Positions 63,421 through 64,000 of a stretch of DNA of 64,000 bases are shown here, piece by piece; position 1 is the stretch's first letter; each line of letters opens with the position of its first letter. The position numbers and the translations under genes were made by a program. The stretch is taken from assembly GCA_022457155.1 (NCBI GenBank), contig JAJGOT010000513.1:186001-250000 (forward strand). Reading direction: 5' to 3'. The stretch is from Cladopsammia gracilis (lineage: Eukaryota; Cnidaria; Anthozoa; Scleractinia; Dendrophylliidae). The notes under the pieces are model-generated. The model saw nothing but the letters and a program-made list of their open reading frames with translations. It was not told the origin of the DNA and did not search any database.

Positions 63421-64000
63421 CAGTTATCACAAAATGCAAATTTCAAGACGAAAGTCGTTTAGAAAGTCCGGCAAAAATTCAGAAATGAGAATCAAATATA
63501 AAAATAAAAAAATGAAAACAAACTTAATTGCTACAAAACAACACGGTATCCCCTTAAAAATAATGGATACCATTAAGGTGGCTCGACTGGGTTTTTGAGC
63601 GACGATACTGTTTAGCTTTGAGAAACTTGTGTACCACCACAAATGATCCAACGGAAAATCGATTGCCACAGCTGTACTAGAGAAAGATTAAAGTTTCAGA
63701 TGAGATTAGTTTTATGGAAATCGGAGTTGCAAAAGCAACGTTGTGACGTCACTTCCTGTTTTACATAATACCGAATTACTTGTCATCAAGAGATAATTTT
63801 GGGAAACGCTCTCTGGATCTTCGACCTGACGTACTTGTCCTTAGGTCTACAAAATTTTACAAATTTCTATGGAAGCGTTTTCGAGAAAATTTCGAGTGAA
63901 GTTTTAAGGTGTTAAAATACAACAAAAACAAAACAATTTTTAAATGTTATTAAAACTTATGTCTACAGGGCTTGATGAAATAATGTTTTGGTCTTACATG

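Overview
This is a eukaryotic, animal window, most likely from a cnidarian and probably a stony coral or other anthozoan. The evidence is intron-rich genes with GT/AG introns, AT-rich intergenic DNA crowded with foldback elements, and Penelope-like, YR-type (Ngaro/PAT-like) and LINE remnants. The species call is inference. Nothing bacterial or viral is present.

Three protein-coding genes can be assembled exon by exon with matching splice phases. (1) + strand, 22278-35734: an ACK/TNK-type non-receptor tyrosine kinase of 12 coding exons and 1111 aa, with kinase domain, SH3-like module, long proline-rich tail and C-terminal UBA-like region. (2) - strand, 47434-41465: methylenetetrahydrofolate reductase (MTHFR), 8 coding exons, 650 aa, plus a likely non-coding first exon near 48.6 kb. 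(3) - strand, 62736-51866: a secreted protein of 3 predicted exons and 311 aa, with signal peptide, PAN/Apple-like domain, EGF-like domain and a cysteine-containing C-terminal module. The first two are housekeeping or signalling genes with no evident functional link to the third.

Layout: 1-22 kb is gene-poor and repeat-rich. It holds a diverged ~0.8 kb duplication (112-960 and 17318-18060), a ~44 bp minisatellite, LINE 3' remnants, an endonuclease-domain retroelement fragment, a 4.9 kb decayed YR retrotransposon with the split direct repeat pattern A1...B1A2...B2, a GATC/GATT microsatellite and several TIR elements. From 22 to 36 kb lies the kinase gene, whose introns carry minisatellites, foldbacks and a nest of transposons that includes a Penelope-like RT fragment. 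From 36 to 41.4 kb is an array of hairpin elements, two of them with exact 9-bp target-site duplications. From 41.4 to 48.7 kb is MTHFR, with a nested MITE pair and a SINE in its introns. From 48.7 to 51.8 kb are more nested MITEs, two unexplained coding-like fragments and a LINE fragment. From 51.9 to 62.7 kb is the secreted-protein gene, whose large intron contains a Penelope-like GIY-YIG remnant followed directly by a hammerhead-ribozyme-like motif.

All assignments come from reading the sequence; no database or folding computation was run.
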